From: Phaeovibrio sulfidiphilus
GTDB taxonomy: Bacteria; Pseudomonadota; Alphaproteobacteria; Rhodospirillales; Rhodospirillaceae
Reading direction: 5' to 3'
NCBI RefSeq assembly: GCF_014861485.1
Contig: NZ_JACZHT010000004.1
Location: 124,001 to 188,000, forward strand
DNA length: 64,000 nucleotides
Made by a program: the position numbers and the translations under genes. A model generated the notes under the pieces. That model was not told the DNA's origin, did no database searches, and saw only the letters and a list, made by a program, of their open reading frames with translations. Positions 35,454 through 43,599 of this stretch are shown here, piece by piece. Numbering within the stretch: position 1 is the first letter of the stretch; each line of letters begins with the position of its first letter.

Positions 35454-37190
35454 ATGAAGACGATACTCGTTCTCGGAGCCGGCGGCTTCCTGGGATCCCG
35501 AATCGCCCGTTTTCTGGCGGCACAGGACGGCATGACCGTGCGAGTCGGCCACCGGGGCAACACGGTTGACCTGCCCGCGGGCCCCGCGTTCCAGCCTGTC
35601 ATGGCCGATCTCCTTGACGTGTCATCCCTGGAAAAGGCCTTCGATGGCGTGGATGTGGTCGTCAACGCGACCCGCGGAGACCGGCTGGTTTCGGTCAACG
35701 GTGTCCAGGCCATTCTTGATGCGGCCCGCACGAAGGGCGTCCGAAGGGTGGTTCACCTCAGCTCGGCGACGGTCTACGGCCGGGCGACCGGAAGCGTGAC
35801 CGAGGACGCGCCGCTCGATCCGATCCAGGACAGCGATGACGAGGAGACCCTCTGGAAGGTCGAGGCCGAATCCCTGTGTGCCCGGTGTGCGGGTCCGGAC
35901 CTGTCGGTCGTGGTCCTGCGTCTGCCGGTGGTCTTCGGGGCGGGCGCCACCCACTGGGCGGGCACCATGGCCCGTCGGCTTGCGGAGCGGCGCTGGGGCA
36001 CCATCGGCGAGTTCGGCGAGGGCCTGTTCAACGCCATCGACCCGCAGGACGTGGGGTCGGCCGTTGCGGCGGCGGCCACCGCGCCCGAGACCGTGGGGGG
36101 CGTCTACAACGTGCGCGGTCCGACCGTGACGTCCTGGAACGACTACTTCCGGTCCTATAATGCGGCGCTGGGCTTCGGGGAGCTTGCGCCCCTGTCCATG
36201 GGCCGGTTCGGCTACGGCTACCTGTTCGGGGGCCTGACCCGCAAGATGGTCGGCGCCCTGCCGGTGAGCGGGACGGTTCGCGACGCGCTCTCGCCGGACG
36301 TCCCCACCACGGCGGAGCTGGACCGCTTCCGCTTCGATGTGATTTACGCAACCGACAAGGCCGCCCGGGACCTGGGCTGGACCCCGCAGGTGCCTCTGGA
36401 GCAGTCCATGCAGGAGGCCGCCCGCTGGGCCATGGAGACGGGCCGCGCTGACACCGCCGGGGCAGCCCGCCCCATTGTGACACGGTCGGGGGCATCCGGC
36501 TCGGACAACACCAGCGGCGGGCCGGACGCCGCGCAGGAGGGCGCAAAAGCCCTGGGAGAGGAAGTCATGGCTCTTGGCGAGCATCTCAGGAAAGGCGTGG
36601 GGGTCTTTGCGAAGACCCTGAAGGACGTGGGCGGGACTCTGGGCGACAAGATCCGCGACGTGAGCGAGGATCTCGGCGACAAGCTGAAGGACGCGGCTGA
36701 GAAGACCGGTGGTGACTCGGCCGGTTCCTCTGACGGCACGAAAAAGGCCGGGGGGCTGGGAGAGATCTTCCGGGCCGCCGCCGAGCGCCGCATGCAGCTG
36801 CGCGAGGAGATCCAGGCCGAACCCGGGACCGGGGGCGATGCCGGGGAATCGGAGAAGCGCCCCCTGGGCCAGCGCCTGTTCCCCAGCCACATCATCTTCA
36901 AGAAGATGCCCGAGGGCGGGCCGGACGTCTCCCTGGGCGAGGCCCTTCTGGAGCTCCGGGGCAAGAAGGTGGACCTGGACGCCATGACCCCCGAGGAGCG
37001 GGACGCCTACAAGGCCCACCTCGAGGCCAAGGCCCGGCTCTTTTCCAAGGTGTTCCCGAACCTGATCGCTACCGGCGACGCCAAGGACGAGAAAAAGCCC
37101 GGCGCGGCGGGCAGCTCGAACGCGGCGGCCGGGTCGGACACCAAGCCCGGCAGCACGGGCAGCGGCTCCGGGACCGGCGCAGCGTCCTGA
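35454..37190 (+). CDS. NAD(P)-binding SDR/epimerase-like protein with long charged C-terminal extension
   Basis: A 578-residue protein. Residues 1-330 are an extended-SDR fold with the cofactor loop GAGGFLG (8-14), SSATVYG (103-109), VFGAGATHW and the C-terminal DLGWTPQVPLEQSM. In the catalytic YxxxK the Tyr is replaced by Glu131 (ETLWK), while Lys135 remains, so epimerase chemistry is doubtful. Residues about 335-578 form an extension rich in Lys, Asp, Gly and Ser, with amphipathic repeats (LKDVGGTLGDKIRDVSEDLGD, 389-409), a compact segment around 470-545 and a low-complexity Gly/Ser tail. I know no named family with this layout. ATG 35454 is chosen from the SDR start; its ribosome site is modest. 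Confidence 0.7.
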   Translation: MKTILVLGAGGFLGSRIARFLAAQDGMTVRVGHRGNTVDLPAGPAFQPVMADLLDVSSLEKAFDGVDVVVNATRGDRLVSVNGVQAILDAARTKGVRRVVHLSSATVYGRATGSVTEDAPLDPIQDSDDEETLWKVEAESLCARCAGPDLSVVVLRLPVVFGAGATHWAGTMARRLAERRWGTIGEFGEGLFNAIDPQDVGSAVAAAATAPETVGGVYNVRGPTVTSWNDYFRSYNAALGFGELAPLSMGRFGYGYLFGGLTRKMVGALPVSGTVRDALSPDVPTTAELDRFRFDVIYATDKAARDLGWTPQVPLEQSMQEAARWAMETGRADTAGAARPIVTRSGASGSDNTSGGPDAAQEGAKALGEEVMALGEHLRKGVGVFAKTLKDVGGTLGDKIRDVSEDLGDKLKDAAEKTGGDSAGSSDGTKKAGGLGEIFRAAAERRMQLREEIQAEPGTGGDAGESEKRPLGQRLFPSHIIFKKMPEGGPDVSLGEALLELRGKKVDLDAMTPEERDAYKAHLEAKARLFSKVFPNLIATGDAKDEKKPGAAGSSNAAAGSDTKPGSTGSGSGTGAAS

Positions 37191-37302
37191 CACTTCGGGC
37201 GCCTCTCCGGTCCGGTCCGGGGAGGTGCCTGTTCGCATGACAGCGGGCCCGGGGCTCCCGAGGCTCGAAGGCGCAGGCCCCGACGGCCCGCCGGGTGGGT
37301 AC

Positions 37303-37337
37303 AGGCCCGGCCCGGGCCTTTCGGGGCCTTTCTTTTT
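37303..37337 (+). terminator. Probable intrinsic terminator of the SDR-like gene
   Basis: AGGCCCG (37303-37309) pairs with CGGGCCT (37313-37319) around a 3-base loop. It is followed by an interrupted T-rich segment ending TTTCTTTTT. Confidence 0.5.
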
Positions 37338-37648
37338 CTCCGATGTTTCGCGTTGCCCGAGTCCCCGCCCGGTTTTGCCCCCGCTCCGTCCGGGGGAATC
37401 GCCCCGCGTGCCAGCCCCGGGCCTGCCGCCCGGTGTCAGGGCGCCCGTCCGACCATCCGTCCGATTCTCCCGTCCCGGGTGGCCGGCCAGCCCTCACCGG
37501 GGCCCGTGTCCTCGTCTTCCGGCGTCGGGGCCGCACCCAGCGTCCGTTCGCAGCATTCTGCCGATTCGCACTGTGATTTTTACGTTCATTTCGGGGCTGC
37601 GACACGTTCTCTGCGCGAGCCCCCTTTTCTTTTCCGGAAAAATAACCA

Positions 37649-37654
37649 TATAAT
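37649..37654 (+). promoter_or_regulatory. Perfect TATAAT -10 element in the mdtJ leader region
   Basis: A consensus TATAAT stands in a locally AT-rich island; the -35 position reads TTTCTT, which is weak. If used, transcription would cross the small open frame at 37698 and about 300 leader bases before mdtJ. Confidence 0.35.
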
Positions 37655-37697
37655 CCGGGGTCGAACTCACTTTCGACCTCTTAAAAACGGAAGTAAT

Positions 37698-37733
37698 ATG
37701 ATTTTCAAAACGAGGACGAAACGAAAACCGTAA
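37698..37733 (+). other. Possible 11-residue leader peptide upstream of mdtJ
   Basis: A short frame MIFKTRTKRKP follows GGAAG at a 4-base spacing and lies downstream of the TATAAT. It is strongly basic. Such frames occur by chance, so it is listed only as a possible upstream leader for the polyamine-exporter-like genes. Confidence 0.25.
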
Positions 37734-37906
37734 GGCCGGGGCACCCCTGTTGCCCCCCTGGCAGCGTCCGGCCCTGTTTCGGGCGCTCCCTGACCGGCGG
37801 AACCAGTCCGGTCCCCTTCCGGTGTTTCCGTCCGCTCAGCACGTTTTGATCAGCGTCGGGTCTTCTATCCTGTGCCGGACGCCTGAGAACCCTAGGCGCG
37901 CACGCC

Positions 37907-37936
37907 TTGACTGTGCGTGGCCGCCCAGTCTTGAAT
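37907..37936 (+). promoter_or_regulatory. Candidate proximal promoter of mdtJ-mdtI
   Basis: TTGACT (37907-37912) and TTGAAT (37931-37936) are 18 bases apart, 35 bases before the mdtJ ATG. A GCGC/GCGC mini-hairpin lies between this and the start. Confidence 0.35.
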
Positions 37937-37970
37937 GACGCGCACTTCTTGCGCAACCCCGAGATTAATC

Positions 37971-38417
37971 ATGGCTTTTCTTTTCAGAAACCGGAGCTGG
38001 TTCTACCTGGCGATGGCTATTGTTCTGGAAGTCAGCGGAACCGTTACCATGAAAGTTGCCCATATGCAGGGCAGCGGACTTTCGCCGGCCTCAGCTCTGA
38101 TGCTGATGTATGTCCTGATCGGCTTTTCTTACGCTTTTCTTGCTCTTGCTGTGACCCGCATGCCCATTGGCGTCGCCTATGCCTTCTGGGAGGGGATCGG
38201 CCTGAGCGTGATTACTCTGGTTGGCATCTTCGCCCTGGGCGAGGTGTTCACCTGGCAGCGCTTCCTGGCCCTTGCGGCCATCGTGGCCGGTGCGATCCTG
38301 ATCCATAACGGCACCGCCATGACTCCGAAGAAGAAAAAGGGCCGCGTGGCCCGCAGGTCCTCGACGGCCACCGAGCCCCTGACGGCCGGTGCCACCAGCG
38401 GGAGGACTGTCGGATGA
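37971..38417 (+). CDS. mdtJ: Small multidrug resistance transporter subunit, MdtJ-like
   Basis: This inner-membrane SMR protein pairs with MdtI; in E. coli the pair exports spermidine. The 148 residues have four membrane spans, the conserved membrane Glu20 in LEVSGTVTMK, and VAYAFWEGIGLSVITLVG, which matches MdtJ (GVAYALWEGIG). About 35 extra residues follow the last span, beginning with TPKKKKGRVARR and then Thr/Ser/Ala-rich; E. coli MdtJ has no such tail. The stop overlaps mdtI by 4 bases, fitting a heterodimer made in equal amounts. The true substrate is not shown by sequence. Confidence 0.85.
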   Translation: MAFLFRNRSWFYLAMAIVLEVSGTVTMKVAHMQGSGLSPASALMLMYVLIGFSYAFLALAVTRMPIGVAYAFWEGIGLSVITLVGIFALGEVFTWQRFLALAAIVAGAILIHNGTAMTPKKKKGRVARRSSTATEPLTAGATSGRTVG

Positions 38418-38752
38418 CCGAGATGGGCGCTCTTTTCTCCCTGGCCCTTGTGGCGGTGGTTGCCGCCGCGGGCTTGGACATCGTGGCCAACGCCGCTCTG
38501 GTGAAGGCCCAGGGCTTCCGCAAGCCCTTCTACACCCTGGCCGCCGTGGCCCTGATCTGTACGGCCTTCACGGGCCTGGCCTACGCGGTTCGGACCATGG
38601 ATCTCTCGGTGGCCTACGCCCTGTGGGGCGGCTTCGGGATCCTGGGCACCTCCCTGATGGGAGCCGCCTTCTTCGGGCAGAGACTGCGCCCGAGTGCGGT
38701 TCTGGGGATGGGGCTTCTGATTGGCGGGATGACCACGCTTCACCTCTCGTAA
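38414..38752 (+). CDS. mdtI: Small multidrug resistance transporter subunit, MdtI-like
   Basis: The partner of the upstream MdtJ-like protein, with 112 residues and four membrane spans. The segment DLSVAYALWGGFGI is the same as in E. coli MdtI. The conserved first-span carboxylate, normally Glu in LEIVAN, is Asp in GLDIVAN. It starts at an ATG overlapping the mdtJ stop (ATGA). A strong bidirectional terminator lies about 70 bases downstream. Confidence 0.86.
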   Translation: MTEMGALFSLALVAVVAAAGLDIVANAALVKAQGFRKPFYTLAAVALICTAFTGLAYAVRTMDLSVAYALWGGFGILGTSLMGAAFFGQRLRPSAVLGMGLLIGGMTTLHLS

Positions 38753-38823
38753 GTCGGGCCCCTGCGGCAGCGGCCGTTCCCTCCGGGGAGCGGACCGCTT
38801 GCCGCCCCGGACCCCGGGCATGA

Positions 38824-38855
38824 AAAAACCCCTCCGGAAAACCGGAGGGGTTTTT
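38824..38855. terminator. Bidirectional intrinsic terminator between mdtI and rpmE
   Basis: A perfect 14-bp stem, A5CCCCTCCGG pairing with CCGGAGGGGT5, closes a 4-base A loop. It has T-tracts in both directions and lies between convergent genes, so it can end both transcripts. Confidence 0.88.
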
Positions 38856-38878
38856 GTTGTCTTGGCGGTGACGGTCGA

Positions 38879-39097
38879 TCAGACCTTCAGACCGAACCCG
38901 GCAAAGCGCTTGTTGAACTTCGCCAGCTGGCCTCCGCTGTCGATCAGGCGCTGGACGCCGGTCCAAGCCGGGTGGGACTTGGAGTCGATGTCGAGCCGAA
39001 GCGTGTCAGCCTTCAGGGTGGAGCGGGTTTTGAACTCGCTGCCGTCGGTCATTGTCACCGTAATTTCGTGATAATCCGGGTGGATATCTTTTTTCAT
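38879..39097 (-). CDS. rpmE: 50S ribosomal protein L31 (type A, zinc-free)
   Basis: A 72-residue large-subunit ribosomal protein. [26 protein letters not shown] and the C-terminal [20 protein letters not shown] match L31. The cysteines that bind zinc in the C+ form are absent (MTDG in place of CxCG), so this is the C- form, usual in alphaproteobacteria. A good promoter is present 31-59 bases upstream and the terminator at 38824-38855 lies downstream, so it is monocistronic. Confidence 0.95.
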   Translation of the reverse strand: MKKDIHPDYHEITVTMTDGSEFKTRSTLKADTLRLDIDSKSHPAWTGVQRLIDSGGQLAKFNKRFAGFGLKV

Positions 39098-39127
39098 GGT
39101 ACCGCTCTCCCGCACAAAAGAGGTCGC

Positions 39128-39156
39128 CTTATAGCGAAAGACGCACCCGCGTGCAA
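39128..39156 (-). promoter_or_regulatory. Sigma-70-type promoter of rpmE
   Basis: On the minus strand TTGCAC (39156-39151) and TATAAG (39133-39128) have the ideal 17-base spacing. The predicted leader is about 25 bases. Confidence 0.7.
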
Positions 39157-39266
39157 GACAAATGAGCCCGAAAGGCGAAAAACCGGGCGTTGTGCACACG
39201 GGGGTGTCGCCTCCGGGGTGCCGCAGGGCGGCAGGATCCCGGAGGGTGGGTCCGACTCCCGGACGG

Positions 39267-40718
39267 TCAGGGCCGGGGCGGGTTCTGGTAGAAAAAGCGC
39301 CAGCGGCGACGGCGGTACCGGTGGGCCGGGTCGTCAAAGTACTGTCGCGTCATGCGGAACACCACCGGCGACAGCAAAAGCAGGGCCACCAGGTTGGGCA
39401 GCGCCATCAGCCCGTTGAACAGGTCGGCGGTGTCCCAGATGAAGTTCAGCTCCAGCATGGCGCCAAGGGGCACCACCAGGGTGAACAGGATCCGGAACGG
39501 CAGGGAGATGCGCTCCCCGAACAGGAACATGGCACAGCGCTCGCCGTAGACGCTCCAGCCCAGGATGGTGGAGAAGGCGAACAGCACGATGGCCAGGGTC
39601 ACCATGTAGCGTCCGGCCTCGAAGCCCGCGATCGAGGGCAGGGCCGCGCCGAAGGCGGTCATGGTCAGGGTGGAGCCGGATCCCGCGCCCGGCACATAGA
39701 CCCCCGAGAGCAGGATGACCACGGCGGTCATGGTGCAGATGACGATCGTGTCCAGGAACGGGTCGAGCATGCCCAGGAAGCCCTGCCGGACCGGGCTGTT
39801 GGTGATGGCGGTGGCGTGGGCGATGGGCGCCGAGCCCATGCCCGCCTCGTTCGAGAACATGCCGCGCGCCATGCCGTACTGCATCGCCACCAGGATGGCC
39901 GATCCGGTAAGTCCGCCCACCACCGAGTCCGGCGAGAAGGCGTGGGTGAAGATCATCTGGAAGACCGTGGGGATCATCTCGTAATGGATGATCATGATGG
40001 TCAGGCCAAAAATGATATAGAACAGCGCCATGAAGGGGACCAGCACCCCCGCCACCTGGCCGATGCGCTTCAGGCCGCCCACCAGAACGGCGCCCACCAG
40101 GAAGAAGACCACGGCTCCGGTGGCCCAGGGGGGCACGTCCAGAAGGGTCTCGAGGTTGGTGGAGATGGCGTTGACCTGGGTCATGTTGCCGATCCCGAAG
40201 CTCGCCACCGCGCCGAAGAAGGCGAACAGCAGCGCAAGCCAGGTCCACTTTTTGCCCAGCCCCAGGCGGATATAGTACATCGGCCCGCCCACGTACCGGC
40301 CCCGGTGGGTCACCACCCGGAAGCGCACGGCCAGGAAGGCCTCGCAGTACTTGGTCGCCATGCCCACGATGGCGGTGCACCACATCCAGAAGATGGCCCC
40401 GGGGCCGCCCAGGATCAGGGCGGTGGCAACGCCCACGATGTTGCCCACCCCGACCGTGGCGGCCATGGAGGTCATCAGGGCGTTGAACGGGGAGAGCTCA
40501 CCCTTGTGGCTGGCCTCGTGCTTGCGCCCGGTCCACAGGTAGCGGAACGCCGGGAACAGGTAGAGCAGCGGCATGAAGCGCAGGCCGATCATCAGGTAGA
40601 GACCGGCACCCAGCAGCAGCGGAATGAGAAGCCAGGGGCCCCAGACGAAGGCGTCCGCCAGCTTGATGTAGTGGTGGAGCGTGGAGATGAAGTCCGAATC
40701 GGCGGGCAGGGTGGTCAT
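39267..40718 (-). CDS. Sodium:amino acid (alanine/glycine) symporter, AGCS family
   Basis: An inner-membrane transporter of 483 residues that takes up alanine or glycine with Na+. About ten or eleven hydrophobic spans are seen. Family signatures include [33 protein letters not shown], the YVGGPMYYI loop and [18 protein letters not shown]. The start ATG 40718 has GAGGGG about 6 bases upstream. An AT-rich TATATT about 65 bases upstream may be its -10 element. It appears to be a single-gene unit. Confidence 0.92.
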   Translation of the reverse strand: MTTLPADSDFISTLHHYIKLADAFVWGPWLLIPLLLGAGLYLMIGLRFMPLLYLFPAFRYLWTGRKHEASHKGELSPFNALMTSMAATVGVGNIVGVATALILGGPGAIFWMWCTAIVGMATKYCEAFLAVRFRVVTHRGRYVGGPMYYIRLGLGKKWTWLALLFAFFGAVASFGIGNMTQVNAISTNLETLLDVPPWATGAVVFFLVGAVLVGGLKRIGQVAGVLVPFMALFYIIFGLTIMIIHYEMIPTVFQMIFTHAFSPDSVVGGLTGSAILVAMQYGMARGMFSNEAGMGSAPIAHATAITNSPVRQGFLGMLDPFLDTIVICTMTAVVILLSGVYVPGAGSGSTLTMTAFGAALPSIAGFEAGRYMVTLAIVLFAFSTILGWSVYGERCAMFLFGERISLPFRILFTLVVPLGAMLELNFIWDTADLFNGLMALPNLVALLLLSPVVFRMTRQYFDDPAHRYRRRRWRFFYQNPPRP

Positions 40719-41121
40719 GAGAACCCCTCTTTTTGCACGGGAGCCAGGGGGATTGGGGGCGATCCCGGTAAGGTTGGCGCTGGAATATAAAACCCGGAGC
40801 CGAGTGAAACATACGGATTCGCGGTATTCAAGCCAAAGATCGCGGAGCGCGCGCGGAGTCGGGGACTCGGGGGGCCGGGGAGGGGAACGGTGCCCCGACT
40901 CGGGAGGGGAATGGCGCTGGTCGGATGGGGAGAGGTGCCGGTCGGAAGGAAGGGGAGAAGGGAGAGCCCTCAGGCACCGGGGCGGACGCCGTTGCAAGGT
41001 ATCCGGGATGGCCGCTGCTGCATGGGGCCCCGGGGGGCGGCGGAGGTGCCGGAGCCGTGCGCTCTCGCCGGGCAGATAGTGTTGTGCCGCCGCCAGCCTT
41101 CCGGGTGCGCGCTGCCCGGTC
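40719..41121. other. Intergenic region between the symporter and rimI
   Basis: These 403 bases contain the upstream region of the symporter, with a minus-strand TATATT near 40784, and a purine-rich GGGGAG/GGAAGG stretch around 40915-40965. No gene is supported. Confidence 0.4.
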
Positions 41122-41616
41122 CTATGCGGGTGAGGCGGGCGCCAGGGGCAGGGTGTAGACCAGGGCGTCCATCCGGGTGCCGTCCTGGCGCCGGTAGTAG
41201 CCGGGGCGGCATCCCGAGTGCTGGAAACCGCGCCCCGTATACAGGGCGATGGCGGCTTCGTTGTCCCGGGCCACTTCCAGGTGCAGGGCCTCGGTTCCCC
41301 GGGCCTCCAGCACGTGGGCGATCTCGTCCAGGAGCAGGCGTCCGATGCCCAGGCGCTGGCAGCGTGGGTCCACGCAGATCACGGCGATTTCCGCCTCGCC
41401 GCCGGCGTCCAGGATCATGGCCATGCCAACGGGGCCGCTGTCATCGGAGGCGAGAAAGGCGGTCATGCCGGGCAGCTGGGTCAGGGCGGTGATCTCGTCC
41501 GCGGTCCAGGGGCGCTCGCCCCGGGGAGAGAACGCGGCCCCGTGCAGGGCGGACAGGGTGGGGGCGTCGGCGGCCCCGGCGATGCGGATCGTTACGGAGG
41601 CAGGGGTCAGCTCCAA
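41122..41616 (-). CDS. rimI: Ribosomal-protein-alanine N-acetyltransferase-like GNAT
   Basis: A ~164-residue GNAT acetyltransferase. Signatures are WTADEI, AEIAVICVDPRCQRLGIGRLLLDE (acetyl-CoA loop RxxGxG) and LEVARDNEAAIALYTGRGF, as in RimI, which acetylates the N-terminus of ribosomal protein S18. No ATG or GTG lies at the right place. I chose TTG 41616, which overlaps the end of tsaB by 10 bases. The tsaB-rimI pairing is very common and supports both calls. Confidence 0.88.
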   Translation of the reverse strand: MELTPASVTIRIAGAADAPTLSALHGAAFSPRGERPWTADEITALTQLPGMTAFLASDDSGPVGMAMILDAGGEAEIAVICVDPRCQRLGIGRLLLDEIAHVLEARGTEALHLEVARDNEAAIALYTGRGFQHSGCRPGYYRRQDGTRMDALVYTLPLAPASPA

Positions 41617-42257
41617 AGCCGGCCCCCGTTGGGCGCGGGGGTTGCGTCCGCGCTTCGCAGGTAGAGGGGTGTGGTGGGCGCGGGGCGCTGCTCGCTGCGG
41701 GCCAGGCGTGCCAGGCGGCGGGGATCGGGATACAGGATGGCGTCCGACTCCAGGGGTTCGCCGTCCACCAGAAGGACGGCCTCCCGCTCCAGGGTGCGGG
41801 GCACAACCGCGCCTTCCCCAAGGGCGGCGGGAAGACCTGTGGGGGTCCGTCCCTGGAACGCCTGGCAATAGGCGTCGCCGCGTTTGGTGTCGATCAGAAC
41901 CTCCACCCGGGCGTCGGGCCGGGCGTCCAGGGCGGCGTCGGCCAGAACCTCGAAGGTGGTCAGGCCCAGGACCGGGCAGCCCATGGCAAGGGCCAGCCCC
42001 CGGGCGGTGGACAGTCCCACCCGCAGGCCCGTGAACGAGCCGGGGCCTACGGTTACGGCCACGGCCTCCACGCTGCGGGGGTCGACGCCGGTCCGGTCCA
42101 GAAGCTCGCCAACCAGGGGGACCAGGGCCTCGGCCTGCCCGCGCAGCATGGGCCGCACGAGACTGAGGCTCCGCTCCGGTGCCGAGGGATCGTCGAGAGC
42201 TACGGAACAGGCGCCCATGGAGGTGTCCAGGGCGAGAATGAGTCCGGGGCGGGTCAT
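41607..42257 (-). CDS. tsaB: tRNA threonylcarbamoyladenosine biosynthesis protein TsaB
   Basis: TsaB supports TsaD and TsaE in adding the t6A modification to ANN-decoding tRNAs. The 216 residues show ILALDTSMGACSVAL, AVTVGPGSFTGLRVGLSTARGLALA and a C-terminal PLYLRSADA, all family typical. The protein is an ASKHA-fold paralogue of TsaD without its metal site. It starts 4 bases after ddpX and its end overlaps rimI, so the three genes form one operon. Confidence 0.95.
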   Translation of the reverse strand: MTRPGLILALDTSMGACSVALDDPSAPERSLSLVRPMLRGQAEALVPLVGELLDRTGVDPRSVEAVAVTVGPGSFTGLRVGLSTARGLALAMGCPVLGLTTFEVLADAALDARPDARVEVLIDTKRGDAYCQAFQGRTPTGLPAALGEGAVVPRTLEREAVLLVDGEPLESDAILYPDPRRLARLARSEQRPAPTTPLYLRSADATPAPNGGRLWS

Positions 42258-42261
42258 GGGC

Positions 42262-42888
42262 TCAGATCCCGCCGGAGGGGAGGCTGCCGGGCGCCGCGTC
42301 GGTGACCACGTCCGGAGCCCGTGGCGTGCCGGGGGGCATCAGGGCCGGGCAGGCCTCGCCATCGCGCAGGACCGGGTAGCGGCCCCGGGGCCGGAACAGC
42401 TGATAGTGCCACCATTCCTTGCTGTAGAAGTCCCATCCGGCGGTGCTCATGATCCCGAGCAGCAGGAAGCGGTTGCGCTGGGCTTCGGTGGAGATGGCGG
42501 TGCTGCCGTGGTGCGAGGCCTCGCACATGTCATCGAAGCCGGTGCCCATGTCCAGGATTTCTCCGGTGCGGGCGTCCTCGAGGGTCAGGTCGATGGCGGC
42601 GCCCATGGAGTGGGGCGAGCCCCGGCGCGGATCCGCCAGGAACTCGGCGTCGGGGGTGTGCCCCCACAGCGCCCACTGGGCCTCGGAGGGGCGGAAGCCG
42701 TCAAAGAGCCGCAGGCGGAAGCCCTGGAGGGCGGCCAGGTCGATGGCGTGTTGCAGAAGGGGAACCGCGTCCGCGTGAAGGTAGCAGGCAGCCCGACCGT
42801 AGACCGGCTGTCCGGTGAAGTTGTCGGCGCTGGCGTAGCGGAGGTCCAGGCGGACGTCAAAGGCCTCGGGGGTGATTTCGACAAGCAT
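42262..42888 (-). CDS. ddpX: D-alanyl-D-alanine dipeptidase (VanX/DdpX family, M15D)
   Basis: A 208-residue zinc peptidase that cleaves D-Ala-D-Ala, either recycling peptidoglycan dipeptide or serving as nutrient uptake. The zinc and catalytic residues are intact: H93 and D100 in SPHSMGAAID, E158 and H161 in KEWWHY; R66 in DGFRPSEAQ is also conserved. No signal peptide is visible, so it should act in the cytoplasm. No vanH/vanA-like gene is present, so a resistance role is not supported. It heads the ddpX-tsaB-rimI operon. Confidence 0.9.
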   Translation of the reverse strand: MLVEITPEAFDVRLDLRYASADNFTGQPVYGRAACYLHADAVPLLQHAIDLAALQGFRLRLFDGFRPSEAQWALWGHTPDAEFLADPRRGSPHSMGAAIDLTLEDARTGEILDMGTGFDDMCEASHHGSTAISTEAQRNRFLLLGIMSTAGWDFYSKEWWHYQLFRPRGRYPVLRDGEACPALMPPGTPRAPDVVTDAAPGSLPSGGI

Positions 42889-42919
42889 GGGGCTCGGGGC
42901 TCGGAACGTGAGAAGGGCG

Positions 42920-42967
42920 GTGTCTGGTCGGAGACCTGCGTGGGTGTCAGGTCGCAGACCTGCGTGG
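42920..42967. repeat. Two tandem 24-bp repeats upstream of ddpX
   Basis: Units 42920-42943 and 42944-42967 differ at two positions and share GAGACCTGCGTGG-like ends; a third, truncated unit may begin at 42968. They lie about 30 bases before the ddpX start on its upstream side. Confidence 0.75.
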
Positions 42968-43133
42968 ATATCAGGCCGGTGCCCGGGGCGGCATCGGGGG
43001 CCGGGTCAGAGGCCCGTTGGGACCGGGGCAGGCCGCGACACCGGGACGGGCTCCGGATCGGGCCGGACGCCCGGAAACGGGCAGGGGCCGCAGCCCCGGA
43101 AGTCGGGCCACCGGGCGCTCAGGCCCCGGGTGG

Positions 43134-43553
43134 TCAGGAAAAGATGCTGGTGCGCTCGATTTCCACGCCCACGCTGGCGGCGTCCGCGAAGACATCCAGC
43201 TTCTCCACCCGGACCCGGACCGAGGCCACCCGGCGGTCCTGCAGGCAGATGGCGGCGATCCGCTCGGCCATGGTTTCCACCAGGTTCACATGCCCGTCGT
43301 GCGCGATGGACCGGACCTTGACGATGATCTGCTCGTAGCAGAGCACGTTGTCGAGGCAGTCATCCAGCGGGCCGGTGGCCTCCCGGACGGACAGGTCCAG
43401 GTTGATGCGCACGCGCTGGGGGTTGGCCCGCTCGTGGTCGTAGACGCCAACCCGTGCGGAGACGACCAGGTCCCGGACAAAGACATGGCGGATCGCGGGG
43501 GACAGCTCGGTGTGATGGAGCGGCTTGATGACCGGGGCGTTGCGTGTGGACAC
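43134..43553 (-). CDS. folB: Dihydroneopterin aldolase
   Basis: FolB splits dihydroneopterin to 6-hydroxymethyl-dihydropterin and glycolaldehyde in folate synthesis. The ~139 residues show VFVRDLVVSARVGVYDHERANPQRVRINL and LVETMAERIA with the C-terminal VEKLDVFADAASVGVEIER. I chose GTG 43553, which has GGAG about 10 bases upstream; an in-frame TTG at 43571 is an alternative. It follows a pteridine-reductase-like SDR by 46 bases, consistent with a small folate unit. Confidence 0.92.
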   Translation of the reverse strand: MSTRNAPVIKPLHHTELSPAIRHVFVRDLVVSARVGVYDHERANPQRVRINLDLSVREATGPLDDCLDNVLCYEQIIVKVRSIAHDGHVNLVETMAERIAAICLQDRRVASVRVRVEKLDVFADAASVGVEIERTSIFS

Positions 43554-43599
43554 GACAGGGAGACTCCACAAAAGGGAACGGAGCGGCGCGGGGCGCGGA

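Larger units (their letters stand above)
37191..37970. other. Long intergenic region upstream of mdtJ
   Basis: About 780 bases. It holds a terminator for the upstream gene (37303-37337), a GC-rich stretch, an AT-rich island (about 37570-37740) with a perfect TATAAT (37649-37654) and an 11-codon open frame (37698-37733), then a GACCGG/CCGGTC hairpin (about 37789-37810) and a second candidate promoter just before mdtJ. No larger gene is supported. Confidence 0.5.

Noticed and set aside
37655-37970. Guanidine-responsive riboswitch (mini-ykkC or ykkC-III) before the SMR genes
   Set aside because: I looked for paired hairpins with ACGR loops and the conserved ykkC-III segments and found neither; a covariance-model search would settle it.
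39162-40790. Plus-strand open frame of 542 codons, very rich in His, Gln and Gly
   Set aside because: It lies antisense to the clear AGCS symporter; the composition is what antisense reading of membrane-protein codons gives.
42262-42888. Vancomycin resistance (vanX) locus
   Set aside because: No vanH or vanA-type gene is nearby; the gene sits in an ordinary operon with tsaB and rimI.
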